Shown piece by piece: positions 28,303 through 37,026 of a DNA stretch of 64,000 nt. Every line of letters begins with the position of its first letter. The stretch's first letter is position 1. The notes under the pieces are model-generated. The model ran no database searches. It was not told the origin of the DNA and saw nothing but the letters and a program-made list of their open reading frames with translations. The translations under genes and the position numbers were made by a program. The stretch spans positions 1-64,000 of the forward strand of contig NZ_CBVI010000118.1 of the NCBI RefSeq assembly GCF_000513195.1. Direction: 5' to 3'. Source of the DNA: Bacteroides timonensis (GTDB taxonomy: Bacteria; Bacteroidota; Bacteroidia; Bacteroidales; Bacteroidaceae).

Positions 28303-29013
28303 TTATTTTGAACCATATTTCTGTTCAATGGTTTGAATCATCTTATCAATCTTTTGCTCTATACGTTCTTGATAGCCGGGAATAAAATATCCCTGTGGAA
28401 TTTTCAAAAAGTTTCGCAACTTCCTATCTGAAAGATATATTTCCCATGCTTCCCATTTTCCCTCATTAACCGTATTTGTCTGTTCATCAGTCAAAGTCAA
28501 ATAAAAGGGAATAGCCGCATCTTCCTTCATATCATAATACCCATTCATTGATATTTTGAATCCTTCTAATGCTTCATAAACATCAATCAATGAAAGCAAA
28601 AACTCTTTATCGGATATTTTCTGCATCAGCATAGAGTTCTTAAGTATGTCCAGCGCATTCCGGGTATAATAGAAACTGCGAATCTGCCCTATAGAATAAC
28701 GAAATTGCTTCAGCGAATCTTCCGGTATCAGCCGAACATTCATATCATGTTCCACCAACAAAGCAGAAAGGCGCTCATCTGTGCTGAATTCAGACACAAT
28801 ACCTTCAAAGTTCTTCCGATTACTTTTCAGTTCATCCTTAATCAGCAACATAGTAGATTTAATATCCGCCTGTTCCGAACATCTGGTGACTAGTTCACTA
28901 CCGACGAAAGTTATCAGCACACCAATTACAACAATGGAAGTTTGCCGCACATACTCGCCAGGCTTCCATTTTCTGATAGTAGTTTTTACTCTATTCCAAT
29001 CTATCTTTTCCAT
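28303..29013 (-). CDS. Single-TM membrane protein, paralogue pair member
   Basis: 236 residues when started at MEKIDWNRVKTTIRKW. That start aligns with the paralogue (MGNIDKIKSTIKGW) and avoids the nadC terminator that overlaps the longer frame to 29046. One TM (SIVVIGVLITFVGSEL) is followed by a helical domain. The shared DILKNSMLMQKISDKEFL block marks duplication of an ancestral gene. No known catalytic residues are seen. Confidence 0.65.
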   Translation of the reverse strand: MEKIDWNRVKTTIRKWKPGEYVRQTSIVVIGVLITFVGSELVTRCSEQADIKSTMLLIKDELKSNRKNFEGIVSEFSTDERLSALLVEHDMNVRLIPEDSLKQFRYSIGQIRSFYYTRNALDILKNSMLMQKISDKEFLLSLIDVYEALEGFKISMNGYYDMKEDAAIPFYLTLTDEQTNTVNEGKWEAWEIYLSDRKLRNFLKIPQGYFIPGYQERIEQKIDKMIQTIEQKYGSK

Positions 29014-29031
29014 ACTTTCCAAGTATCTATG

Positions 29032-29083
29032 AAAAAAGCCTCTCATTAAGATTGCAAAATGATGGCAAACTTATGAGAGGCTT
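29032..29083 (-). terminator. Terminator after nadC
   Basis: On the minus strand AAGCCTCTCATAAG pairs with CTTAATGAGAGGCTT, ending in TTTTTT. It separates nadC from the paralogue pair and argues for a start of the latter at 29013. Confidence 0.8.
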
Positions 29084-29117
29084 CCTGCTATTTCCTAAAT
29101 ACGGCCTTCCGCCCTTG

Positions 29118-29966
29118 TCAACATGCTTTAAAACTCATATCCAATCCTTTTACAGAATGGGTCAGAGCACCTACAGAGATAAAGTCCACGCCACATTCGG
29201 CATAGTCGCGCAGCGTATCGAACGTAATGCCACCCGAAGATTCGGTTTCATAACGACCGCCTACCATATCCACAGCCTTCTTTGTCATTTCAGGCGTGAA
29301 GTTGTCGAACATGATACGGTCTATGCCACCAAGATCAAGCACTTGTTGCAATTCATCGAAGTTACGTACTTCAATCTCTATCTTGAGGTCTTTTCCTTTT
29401 TCCTTGCAATATTCCTTGGCGCGATTAATAGCCTTGTCAATGCCTCCGGCAAAATCCACATGATTGTCTTTCAGCAAAATCATGTCGAACAGTCCGATAC
29501 GATGATTTACACCACCGCCAATCTTTACAGCCATCTTCTCAAGAATACGCATACCGGGAGTGGTCTTACGGGTATCGAGCACACGCGTATTCGTACCTTT
29601 CAGTTTCTCGGCATATTTATGCGTCATGGTAGCAATGCCACTCATGCGTTGCATAATGTTCAGCATCAGGCGTTCTGTCTGCAACAGAGACTGCACCTTG
29701 CCTTCCACTATCATTGCTATATCGCCCGGCCTCACCTCAGCCCCATCATTGATGAAGACTTCTACCTTCATAGTAGGGTCGAAACGACGGAACACTTCTT
29801 TGGCAACCTCGATACCGGCCAGGATACCCGGCTCTTTTATCAAAAGTTTGGATTTACCCATCGCCGTAGCGGGGATGCACGAAAGGGTTGTATGGTCTCC
29901 GTCACCTATATCTTCTGCAAAGGCGAGATCTATCAGCCTGTCAATCAGTTCTTCTTCCTTATTCAT
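29118..29966 (-). CDS. nadC: Quinolinate phosphoribosyltransferase (nicotinate-nucleotide pyrophosphorylase)
   Basis: Converts quinolinate and PRPP to nicotinate mononucleotide in de novo NAD synthesis. 282 residues. Family landmarks: DHTTLSCIP near the N-terminus, the Arg/Lys block TRKTTPGMRILEKMAVKIGG that binds quinolinate, KDNHV, EIEVRNFDEL and MFDNFTPE. Its start overlaps the end of the preceding gene by 8 bp. nadA and nadB are not in the window. Confidence 0.96.
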   Translation of the reverse strand: MNKEEELIDRLIDLAFAEDIGDGDHTTLSCIPATAMGKSKLLIKEPGILAGIEVAKEVFRRFDPTMKVEVFINDGAEVRPGDIAMIVEGKVQSLLQTERLMLNIMQRMSGIATMTHKYAEKLKGTNTRVLDTRKTTPGMRILEKMAVKIGGGVNHRIGLFDMILLKDNHVDFAGGIDKAINRAKEYCKEKGKDLKIEIEVRNFDELQQVLDLGGIDRIMFDNFTPEMTKKAVDMVGGRYETESSGGITFDTLRDYAECGVDFISVGALTHSVKGLDMSFKAC

Positions 29967-30351
29967 TCGTTTTATCTATTCTTATTTGATGTATAACATA
30001 TTTGTTCTGTACTTTTCTGAAGAAACAATTCACCCGAAAGTTTCCATTTGCGGTTCCCAAAGTGCCGATGATGAAACTTGATTCATCCCGTTTTCCTTCG
30101 TGATTCACATTGAAGCTACTGACTTTGTTCTCGGCAAAAAAATTAGCCATAGTTCCTTCTGCCGTTTGCTTGTCAGCATTGGTCGTGCGATTATGGATAA
30201 TCAGATCCACTTTATCACCCAGATACCTGTTTAGTTCCTGAGAGTTTCCCTTCTTGAAGGCCACAACCACCCCCACAGGTACGTCCTGAGCAAAGATCGA
30301 GGACACCCATAAGAAGAGGCAGGTCAACAATAAAACTACTCGTTTTTTCAT
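29959..30351 (-). CDS. Secreted DUF4783-type protein
   Basis: 130 residues when started at MKKRVVLLLTCLFLWVSSIF, which gives a proper signal peptide ending at FAQ; the longer frame to 30426 overlaps the divergent promoter region and is rejected. The mature part (FKKGNSQELNRYLGDKVDL) is the NTF2-like DUF4783 family of Bacteroidetes. Function unknown, but it is translationally coupled to nadC, an arrangement I recall as common in the phylum. Confidence 0.75.
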   Translation of the reverse strand: MKKRVVLLLTCLFLWVSSIFAQDVPVGVVVAFKKGNSQELNRYLGDKVDLIIHNRTTNADKQTAEGTMANFFAENKVSSFNVNHEGKRDESSFIIGTLGTANGNFRVNCFFRKVQNKYVIHQIRIDKTNE

Positions 30352-30373
30352 AATCACAAGTATTAATGATACG

Positions 30374-30381
30374 CAAAGGTA
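30374..30381 (-). promoter_or_regulatory. -7 box for the DUF4783-nadC operon
   Basis: Minus-strand TACCTTTG, 23 bases before the ATG at 30351; no clear -33 match. Confidence 0.45.
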
Positions 30382-30413
30382 AGCATTTATTGTAAAATAC
30401 AATAAAAAAGCGC

Positions 30414-30421
30414 TAATTTTG
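30414..30421 (+). promoter_or_regulatory. -7 box for rlmH
   Basis: TAATTTTG fits TAnnTTTG and lies 24 bases before the rlmH ATG. ATTG is present 21 bases upstream as a weak -33 element. It forms a divergent pair with the box at 30374. Confidence 0.5.
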
Positions 30422-30445
30422 TGCACAAATCAGAATGTAAGCAGC

Positions 30446-30919
30446 ATGAAAACAACATTACTCGTCGTAGGAAGAACTGTAGAACAGCACTTTATAACTG
30501 CCATTAATGACTATGTACAGCGTACCAAACGCTACTTATCCTTCGAAATGGAAGTTATCCCGGAATTGAAGAATACGAAAAGTCTTTCAATGGAAGTTCA
30601 GAAAGAAAAAGAAGGGGAATTGATATGCAAGGCATTCCAGCCGGGCGACGTGATTGTATTGCTGGACGAAGGGGGAAAAGAAATGCGCTCCATAGAGTTC
30701 GCAGACTATATGAAGCGCAAGATGAACACCGTAAATAAACGGCTTGTATTTGTTATCGGCGGACCGTATGGTTTCTCACCCAAAGTATATCAGGCAGCAC
30801 ATGAGAAAATGTCCCTTTCTAAAATGACTTTCTCGCATCAGATGGTGCGGCTGATTTTTGTAGAGCAGTTATACCGGGCCATGAATATACTCAATGGCGG
30901 TCCTTACCATCACGAATAA
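30446..30919 (+). CDS. rlmH: 23S rRNA (pseudouridine1915-N3)-methyltransferase
   Basis: SPOUT-fold methyltransferase that modifies helix 69 of 23S rRNA on assembled ribosomes. 157 residues from MKTTLLVVGRTVEQ, the standard family size; an upstream in-frame TTG/GTG at 30419 would lie inside the promoter. The SAM-binding knot is visible as LVFVIGGPYGFS and the C-terminal MTFSHQMVRLIFVEQLYRA. Ends 10 bp from the convergent fkp gene. Confidence 0.96.
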   Translation: MKTTLLVVGRTVEQHFITAINDYVQRTKRYLSFEMEVIPELKNTKSLSMEVQKEKEGELICKAFQPGDVIVLLDEGGKEMRSIEFADYMKRKMNTVNKRLVFVIGGPYGFSPKVYQAAHEKMSLSKMTFSHQMVRLIFVEQLYRAMNILNGGPYHHE

Positions 30920-30928
30920 CGGTCTTAA

Positions 30929-33763
30929 TTAAGATCTTGACACCTGGAATCCTGTTCCCGACAACGTCATTTCTACAAATCGTGCACGAGGGTTCGGTAC
31001 ATCCTGCGTCAGTATCTCCCGGATGCGCAATGCAGCCTGCGGATCTTTCGCCACCATATACAAGTAACCTCCCCCACCTGCACCCGGCAGTTTATATCCC
31101 AGTGTGTAGTCTTTAATCTTATTGATAATTTCTTCTACCGCCGGAGGATTAGTACCACAATCCAGAGCTTTGTTCTGCATCCACGTTTTACCAATCAATG
31201 CGCCATAGGTTTCAAAGTCGTTCCTTTGAATGGTTTCTGCCATATCCAATGCATGCGCTTTCATATTTTCCAATATAGCCAAATGCGCAGATGAGTTTAG
31301 GAACATGGAGCGCACAATCTCTGCCAGGATACCTTTAGCTGTACGTGTAATTCCCGTATAATATAATAGATGGCAGTCACGATATTCAGGATGCGTAAAG
31401 AGATGTTCAGGCAACCAGTGTATTAACGGATTCTGTACAAACCCGGTTTCTGTTTGCAACAGTTTGATGCCTTGTAACACTCCGCCATACTGATCTTGCC
31501 AACCACCACCCGTTGTCAGTAACTGTTCCAGAGCAAGTGTACGACGGCATATTTCATTCTTATCCCACATCAAGCCACAGAAATCGCTCAAAGAGCCTAA
31601 AACCGTAGAAGCTAATATAGAACTGGTTCCCAAGCCCGATCCTGCAGGAATAGCAGACAATAAAGTAATCTCTATACCTGTGCCGAATGCCTGCAACTGT
31701 TTCTCCAACGAAGGATAAACCACTTCTGAAAACGCCGGACCAAAACCAGCCAATGTCAACGCTGCTTTCGGAATAGAGAAAGGAGAACCTATCTTACAGT
31801 AATCCTGCAACTCCTCGAAAGTATTCACTACTTCCATCGCTCCCATATCAATAGAACGCAACACAACGCGATATTCTTTGCAAGGTTTCACATAAACCTG
31901 CAAAGGAGGTTGTCCATTCAGTTCAATCGCCAGATTCACTACGTTTCCACCGGCAAAAAGAGAATATGGAGGAGTATCCGTCCAACCACCTGCAACATCA
32001 ATACGCACGGGACTGCGCCCCCAAACAATCTGATCGCTGTATACATTCAGATATGGGCTGCTTTTCTTTTCATACAAATCAGAAAGTAATCCTTCGCGCA
32101 GTAATCCGAAAGCCTCTTTTTCATCATCCTTAAAGTCTTTTCCGTTCAGTTTATCTATCTGAGCCCGAAGCATCCGATTATGAATACGCTGCATCTGAGG
32201 TGCATCAGCCGGTAACACATCCGGTTTATCTATCTTCAAACAATGGAAATCTTCGGCAACATCAGCCAAATCTAACTGATAGAAGACACTCTTCTCATAA
32301 TTGCGTGCCAGCAACTCCCAATTACCTTTCCGGAAACTCTCGCGCTGGGCATATAATTGACGTAAATCAGCTTTCGCTGAGATTTCATCGGCAGAAAGAC
32401 GTTGACTGTTCAGCCAGATTTTCTTACCTTCTGTCAATCCCGGCTCCGAAGTCATCCAGCGAAGTACTTCGCCCATCTGCTCAACACCTTCTACCACAGG
32501 GAAGATTCCGGCAGCCTGTAAGTCATCTTTTCTTCCAGTTACATCATCCGGAGTCAGTCCACGCTCCGCCAACCAATTAGGGAAGGAAATCCCCAGATAC
32601 AAAGTCTTTTCATCCCGGATATCTCCTTTAGATACATCATCGAAACCATACGGACGAACTGCCCAATGCTTCTTTGCAAGAGGCACAATATCTATACAAA
32701 CTCCATCCGGTAATTCTAACGTCCAGTCATTTTCCGGTACTCCCGTAATGATTTGCCGGGAACCTATCTTCCATGATGCACCGACAAAGCTATTTTCAAT
32801 CCAAAGGTTATCATTATTGGAAGAAAGAGAGATACCGACTTCTGCATTCTGTACAAATATTGCAGGATTGGGCTTTACTTTCCGGTGCATGATCTGACGC
32901 TGATCGTACACCCTATTTTGTAAAGTAACAGTTGAGGAAAGTAATTCACGACTCGTTCCGTAGTGGTAGAATTCTCCACCGGGTAATGGCAATATAGCTA
33001 CAGACAGCCTATTCAACTCATCATCAGTAATGCGTGGATGATTACCAAGGGATAAGCCGAAATCTGAATACAAGTCATAGTACTTTAAATCAGAACCCGG
33101 ACCATCTTTCTGCGAACGCTTCATCAATAGCTCTACAGCCCGATCACTCAGTAACCAGATTCCTATATCCATCAGGAAGAGATGGGTCTTTGAAAGATTC
33201 TCCAGTTCCTGCAATGACGGTTTCTGCAACATAAAATCCAATGCTTCCGGTTGTTTCCGATCAGAAACAAACACTCCATGATGCGTCGCTAATACCGGAT
33301 CTACCCAAAGTCCGTAACATACCACATCTGCATCCGGTATGTCCTGTAAAGGTTTCTCAGCACGAATATACACATCTCCACTCGCAATCAAAGTACGCAG
33401 TTTTTCCGGTGCCCGTTCCATGATTTTCTCATAAAGTGGAACTTGCAAAGACAATAAATTCTGTCCCAACTTCTGTCCACGTGCCCAACGAAATACAGGT
33501 ATCGGAGTTAATATTTTCCCAGAGGGAGCGTATCCAGGGAGGCGGCGGCTTTGTCCACCGGCATGCAGCAGAATACGTTTCTCTGTTGAGTGTTCTGTTT
33601 GTTGGTTTCTATACCATTCCCGCAGAAGCCAAGTGGTTCCTCCACCCGACCCCAGTTTCATCCCTATAGGGTCAGATGTACAAAACCATTCCGTACGGTC
33701 TACATTTTCTAATTCATAGAATGCCGACACAAGATTAGGCGGCAAGGATAATAATTTTTGCAT
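30929..33763 (-). CDS. fkp: Bifunctional L-fucokinase / GDP-L-fucose pyrophosphorylase
   Basis: Salvages host-derived fucose into GDP-fucose for capsule and glycoprotein fucosylation, a hallmark Bacteroides enzyme. 944 residues, close to the 949 of B. fragilis Fkp. The N-terminal nucleotidyltransferase shows LLHAGGQSRRLPGYAPSGK; a left-handed beta-helix-like linker follows; the C-terminal GHMP kinase has its start at WGRSPVRIDVAGGWTDTPPY and the ATP loop LSAIPAGSGLGTSS. I start at MQKLLSLPPN because the two residues before it come from a TTG-GAT extension. No fucose transporter is adjacent. Confidence 0.97.
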   Translation of the reverse strand: MQKLLSLPPNLVSAFYELENVDRTEWFCTSDPIGMKLGSGGGTTWLLREWYRNQQTEHSTEKRILLHAGGQSRRLPGYAPSGKILTPIPVFRWARGQKLGQNLLSLQVPLYEKIMERAPEKLRTLIASGDVYIRAEKPLQDIPDADVVCYGLWVDPVLATHHGVFVSDRKQPEALDFMLQKPSLQELENLSKTHLFLMDIGIWLLSDRAVELLMKRSQKDGPGSDLKYYDLYSDFGLSLGNHPRITDDELNRLSVAILPLPGGEFYHYGTSRELLSSTVTLQNRVYDQRQIMHRKVKPNPAIFVQNAEVGISLSSNNDNLWIENSFVGASWKIGSRQIITGVPENDWTLELPDGVCIDIVPLAKKHWAVRPYGFDDVSKGDIRDEKTLYLGISFPNWLAERGLTPDDVTGRKDDLQAAGIFPVVEGVEQMGEVLRWMTSEPGLTEGKKIWLNSQRLSADEISAKADLRQLYAQRESFRKGNWELLARNYEKSVFYQLDLADVAEDFHCLKIDKPDVLPADAPQMQRIHNRMLRAQIDKLNGKDFKDDEKEAFGLLREGLLSDLYEKKSSPYLNVYSDQIVWGRSPVRIDVAGGWTDTPPYSLFAGGNVVNLAIELNGQPPLQVYVKPCKEYRVVLRSIDMGAMEVVNTFEELQDYCKIGSPFSIPKAALTLAGFGPAFSEVVYPSLEKQLQAFGTGIEITLLSAIPAGSGLGTSSILASTVLGSLSDFCGLMWDKNEICRRTLALEQLLTTGGGWQDQYGGVLQGIKLLQTETGFVQNPLIHWLPEHLFTHPEYRDCHLLYYTGITRTAKGILAEIVRSMFLNSSAHLAILENMKAHALDMAETIQRNDFETYGALIGKTWMQNKALDCGTNPPAVEEIINKIKDYTLGYKLPGAGGGGYLYMVAKDPQAALRIREILTQDVPNPRARFVEMTLSGTGFQVSRS

Positions 33764-33845
33764 ATCCAATTGCTATAATGCTTAATATATTAGCTGCAAA
33801 TTAAAGCAATCTTAAGCAAAATCCACGAAAAATTTTAATAATTTT

Positions 33846-33875
33846 GAAGATGGAGATAAAAATATCTCCATCTTC
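33846..33875 (-). terminator. Hairpin terminator after the MarR gene
   Basis: GAAGATGGAGATA and TATCTCCATCTTC form a perfect 13-bp stem with a 4-base loop. It overlaps the MarR stop codon by one base and precedes fkp, so it separates the two transcripts. The T-run on the minus strand is interrupted (AAAATTATTAAAA). Confidence 0.6.
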
Positions 33876-34237
33876 TATTTTTCCAGCAAACCCACTATTT
33901 GCTGTAAGAGTTCAGGCATCTCATGAGTAGTACTTTTGATCGCGGTGATTTGTTCTTTTCCTTCTGCAGTCAATGAAAAATGCATTTGGCGCTTATCCAC
34001 TTTACCAATAATACGGGCTATTAACTTCTTTTCTTCGACAGAACGTATCAACTTGGAAGTACTAGAACAAGTTAATCCCAAGGCTTCTGCTATTTCCCCG
34101 GAAGTAAGCCGGGGAGTATTCAGAAGTGTACAGAGCAACATTCCTTCATTCAGCGAAAGATTGTATTGCTGCATAAATTGGGTTTCAAACTCAGCTATCG
34201 CCCGGTAAACATCACGTATCTTACATAAGTCTTCCAT
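33875..34237 (-). CDS. MarR-family transcriptional regulator
   Basis: 120 residues: a dimerisation helix, then a winged helix (about 35-95) with TSGEIAEALGLTCSSTSKLI as the recognition HTH and KVDKRQMHFSLTAEGKE as the wing. There is one Cys next to the recognition helix (LTCSST) that could sense thiol state, which would suit its neighbour, a thiol/sulfur-handling fusion enzyme 36 bp upstream. A near-perfect palindrome directly before the start suggests autoregulation. Confidence 0.9.
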   Translation of the reverse strand: MEDLCKIRDVYRAIAEFETQFMQQYNLSLNEGMLLCTLLNTPRLTSGEIAEALGLTCSSTSKLIRSVEEKKLIARIIGKVDKRQMHFSLTAEGKEQITAIKSTTHEMPELLQQIVGLLEK

Positions 34238-34250
34238 ATATTTTTCTTCT

Positions 34251-34272
34251 TTATTTGTTAAATAACAAATAA
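34251..34272. promoter_or_regulatory. Operator-like palindrome before the MarR gene
   Basis: TTATTTGTTA, two bases, then TAACAAATAA: perfect 10-bp arms, 14 bp upstream of the MarR start and flush with the stop codon of the CoADR fusion gene. Size and AT-rich TTGTTA/TAACAA halves fit MarR operators. Confidence 0.7.
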
Positions 34273-36771
34273 CTATATAAAAAGGTTGACATTGGCTTTA
34301 TCTGCGCGCTCCATATAAGTTGCAACACCACCGATAGTTACCTCATCCAACAACTCTTCACGACAGATTCCCATCATGTCCATAGACATCTGACAAGCTA
34401 TAAATTCTACTCCTTGGGCAAGCGCCTGCGAACGAAGTGATTCCAAAGAATCTACCCCTTTACGCTTCATTAAAAAGCGCATCATGCGACTTCCCATACC
34501 GAACATATTCATCTGAGACAATTTCAGTTTCAAAGAACTGGAAGGGAGCATCATACCGAACATCCTGCCGAAAATATCTTTCTTTACTTTCGGTTTCTGC
34601 ATTTTTTTCAAAACATTTAATCCCCAGAAAGTGAAGAATACCGTAACTTTTTGTCCGGTTGCCGCAGCCCCGTTTGCCAATACAAAAGTAGCTAAAGCTT
34701 TATCCAAATCATCACTAAAAAGGATCAATGTTTTTCCCCTACCCGCTGCTACAGTTCCGGTGGAAGAAGGGCAGACCATATTCAAATTACCTTTTTCTAT
34801 AACTACCGTATAACGTCCTTTATCCTCATGGCTTCCCACCAAACGATTACCCGTCGTATCACACCAGGCAGAAGCATCACGTGCAAATCCGGCATCAGTT
34901 GCCACAATCTCCACCTGTTCTCCCGGTTCAAGAGTATCCATTGCCTTCTTCACTTGCATGATAGGTCCCGGACATTGTAAACCACAGGCATTGATTTTCA
35001 ATGGTTCTTTAGATGAACCTCCAGCTGATAATATAGAATCGGATTGCACAACAGTTCCCGAAGTTTCAGTAGAGCCAAAAGTTACGCGAGCATCAACTGA
35101 AGCATCCGCTATAGAAGGTACCGGTACCGGAGCAACCGCAGCAGAATACAGTTTATATCCTCCCGAAAGATTACGCACATTCTTATATCCATTTCCCATC
35201 AGAATACGTTGTGCCAGATATCCACGCAAACCCACAGCACAAAACAATACAACCGGCTTATCAATAGGAACTTCGAGCATACGCTCTCTTAAATCATCCA
35301 ACGGAATATTAATTGCTCCCGGAATAGTTCCAAAAGAAAATTCTTCAGCCGTACGGGTATCTATTAACATTACTTCATTCTTATGCTGTACCAGTTCTCG
35401 CCAAGTTACGACAGGCATTGCACCACTGATAATATTAGAAGCAACATATCCGGCAATAGCAATAGGATCTTTTGCAGAAGAAAACGGAGGAGCGTAAGTA
35501 TGTTCCGTTTCCATCAAGTCATATACCGTTCCACCACGTTTGATCAAGCCGGCAATCTGGTCAATGCGTTTGTCCACGCCCTCATAGCCAATACCCTGCG
35601 CACCATATAATTTTCCTGTGACAGGATGAAATGTCAATTTTAAAGTCAAGGGCAATGCATCCGGATAATACCCAGCATGAGAAGACGAATGAGTAACAGA
35701 ACTTTGATATTCCATCTCCCATTGCTTCAGACGCTTAGCAGCAAGTCCCGTAGAAGCAACCGTCATATCAAATACTTTTGCGATGGAAGTACCGATAGCA
35801 CCTTCGTAAGCAACCTTATTACCAAATACCATATTATCAGCCACAATACGTCCCTGACGATTAGCCGGATTTGCCAGATAATTCAACCACGGTTTCCCGG
35901 TCAATGGATGCGGATATTCAATGGCATCCCCTACAGCATAAATATCCTTTGCAGAAGTTTCCAAATATTCATTTACCCAGATACCACCTGCTTCACCTAT
36001 CTTCAGTCCGGCTTGTTTAGCCAAAGCCGTCGCAGGGCGTACTCCGATAGAAAGCAATACCATATCTGCCGGAATCGTTTTTCCACTTTTCAAAAAGACG
36101 GTAATACCTTGTTCTGTACGCTGGAAATGAGTTACTCCTTCTTCCAGATAGAGCGACACACCTTTCTGTATCAAATGTTGATGAATAGGTGCAGCCATCG
36201 AAAAATCAATAGGCGCCATCACTTGATTACCCATTTCCACAACAGATACGGCAACTCCGGCATGATGCAAATTTTCTGCCATCTCCAGTCCAATAAAGCC
36301 CGCACCTACTACAACCGCGCGCTTTACGGAGTTTTCCGTAAGATAAGACTTTATATGATCGGTATCTTCAACATTACGGAGAGTGAAAATTCCTTCAGAA
36401 TCGATACCTTCCAGTGGTGGTCGAACAGGTGTAGCACCCGGAGACAACAAAAGTTTATCATAGGTTTCTTCATATTCGCGACCGTCTGCAGTGCGAACAG
36501 TAATCGTTTTATCTTTAGGATGAATAGCAATAACTTCATTCTCCACACGTACATCTATACGAAAGCGTTGGCCGAAAGAAGTCGGCGTTTGCACCAGCAA
36601 TTTCTCACGCTCTGCGATGACACCACCTATATAATAAGGCAAGCCGCAATTTGCATACGAAATGTATTTCCCTTTCTCAAATAAAAGAATATCAGATTTC
36701 TCATCAACTCTTCTTAAACGTGCTGCCGCCGTAGCTCCCCCGGCAACACCTCCAATAATTATATACTTCAT
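34273..36771 (-). CDS. CoA-disulfide reductase-like flavoprotein fused to rhodanese, TusA and DsrE domains
   Basis: An 832-residue four-part cytosolic protein. Residues 1-320: FAD/NAD(P)H disulfide oxidoreductase with GGVAGGATAAARLR and active-site C42 in SYANCGLPYYIGG, the single-Cys signature of CoA-disulfide reductase. About 330-440: dimerisation domain. About 455-545: rhodanese with Cys512 in VVLFCAVGLRG. About 590-660: TusA-like with C596 and C600 in NACGLQCPGPI. About 675-832: DsrE/F-like domain with Cys in FIACQMSMDMMG. All sulfur-carrying cysteines are kept, so a relay that reduces and hands on persulfide sulfur is likely. Probably controlled by the adjacent MarR protein. Confidence 0.92.
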   Translation of the reverse strand: MKYIIIGGVAGGATAAARLRRVDEKSDILLFEKGKYISYANCGLPYYIGGVIAEREKLLVQTPTSFGQRFRIDVRVENEVIAIHPKDKTITVRTADGREYEETYDKLLLSPGATPVRPPLEGIDSEGIFTLRNVEDTDHIKSYLTENSVKRAVVVGAGFIGLEMAENLHHAGVAVSVVEMGNQVMAPIDFSMAAPIHQHLIQKGVSLYLEEGVTHFQRTEQGITVFLKSGKTIPADMVLLSIGVRPATALAKQAGLKIGEAGGIWVNEYLETSAKDIYAVGDAIEYPHPLTGKPWLNYLANPANRQGRIVADNMVFGNKVAYEGAIGTSIAKVFDMTVASTGLAAKRLKQWEMEYQSSVTHSSSHAGYYPDALPLTLKLTFHPVTGKLYGAQGIGYEGVDKRIDQIAGLIKRGGTVYDLMETEHTYAPPFSSAKDPIAIAGYVASNIISGAMPVVTWRELVQHKNEVMLIDTRTAEEFSFGTIPGAINIPLDDLRERMLEVPIDKPVVLFCAVGLRGYLAQRILMGNGYKNVRNLSGGYKLYSAAVAPVPVPSIADASVDARVTFGSTETSGTVVQSDSILSAGGSSKEPLKINACGLQCPGPIMQVKKAMDTLEPGEQVEIVATDAGFARDASAWCDTTGNRLVGSHEDKGRYTVVIEKGNLNMVCPSSTGTVAAGRGKTLILFSDDLDKALATFVLANGAAATGQKVTVFFTFWGLNVLKKMQKPKVKKDIFGRMFGMMLPSSSLKLKLSQMNMFGMGSRMMRFLMKRKGVDSLESLRSQALAQGVEFIACQMSMDMMGICREELLDEVTIGGVATYMERADKANVNLFI

Positions 36772-36825
36772 ACTTCTTTATTTTAGTTTTGATAGTGCAA
36801 AGAAAAGAATATTTTCTAAAATAAA

Positions 36826-36846
36826 ATAATTTCCAATGGAAAATAA
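36826..36846. promoter_or_regulatory. Dyad upstream of the CoADR fusion gene
   Basis: ATTTCCA-A-TGGAAAA arms, about 55 bp before the start at 36771. Sequence differs from the MarR palindrome at 34251, so it would be a different protein's site. Nothing else stands out in the 255-bp gap to 37027. Confidence 0.35.
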
Positions 36847-37026
36847 TATTAAACCACAATATAACAACGCAATAACGCACATTAAATCCATTAGAAACAT
36901 GTTACATATTCAAAGAGAGAAAGTTCATATACCCTTAATTTAAGTGTATGAGAAGAGCACAGGCATCCACTTTGAGGCTAACTCACAGACTCAAACACTA
37001 CACTATCATATCTTAAAAAGAGAATG

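Noticed and set aside
35677..36684. Plus-strand open frame of 335 codons opposite the CoADR fusion gene
   Set aside because: Low-information sequence rich in Arg/Ile/Cys, no domain, fully contained in a gene with clear motifs.
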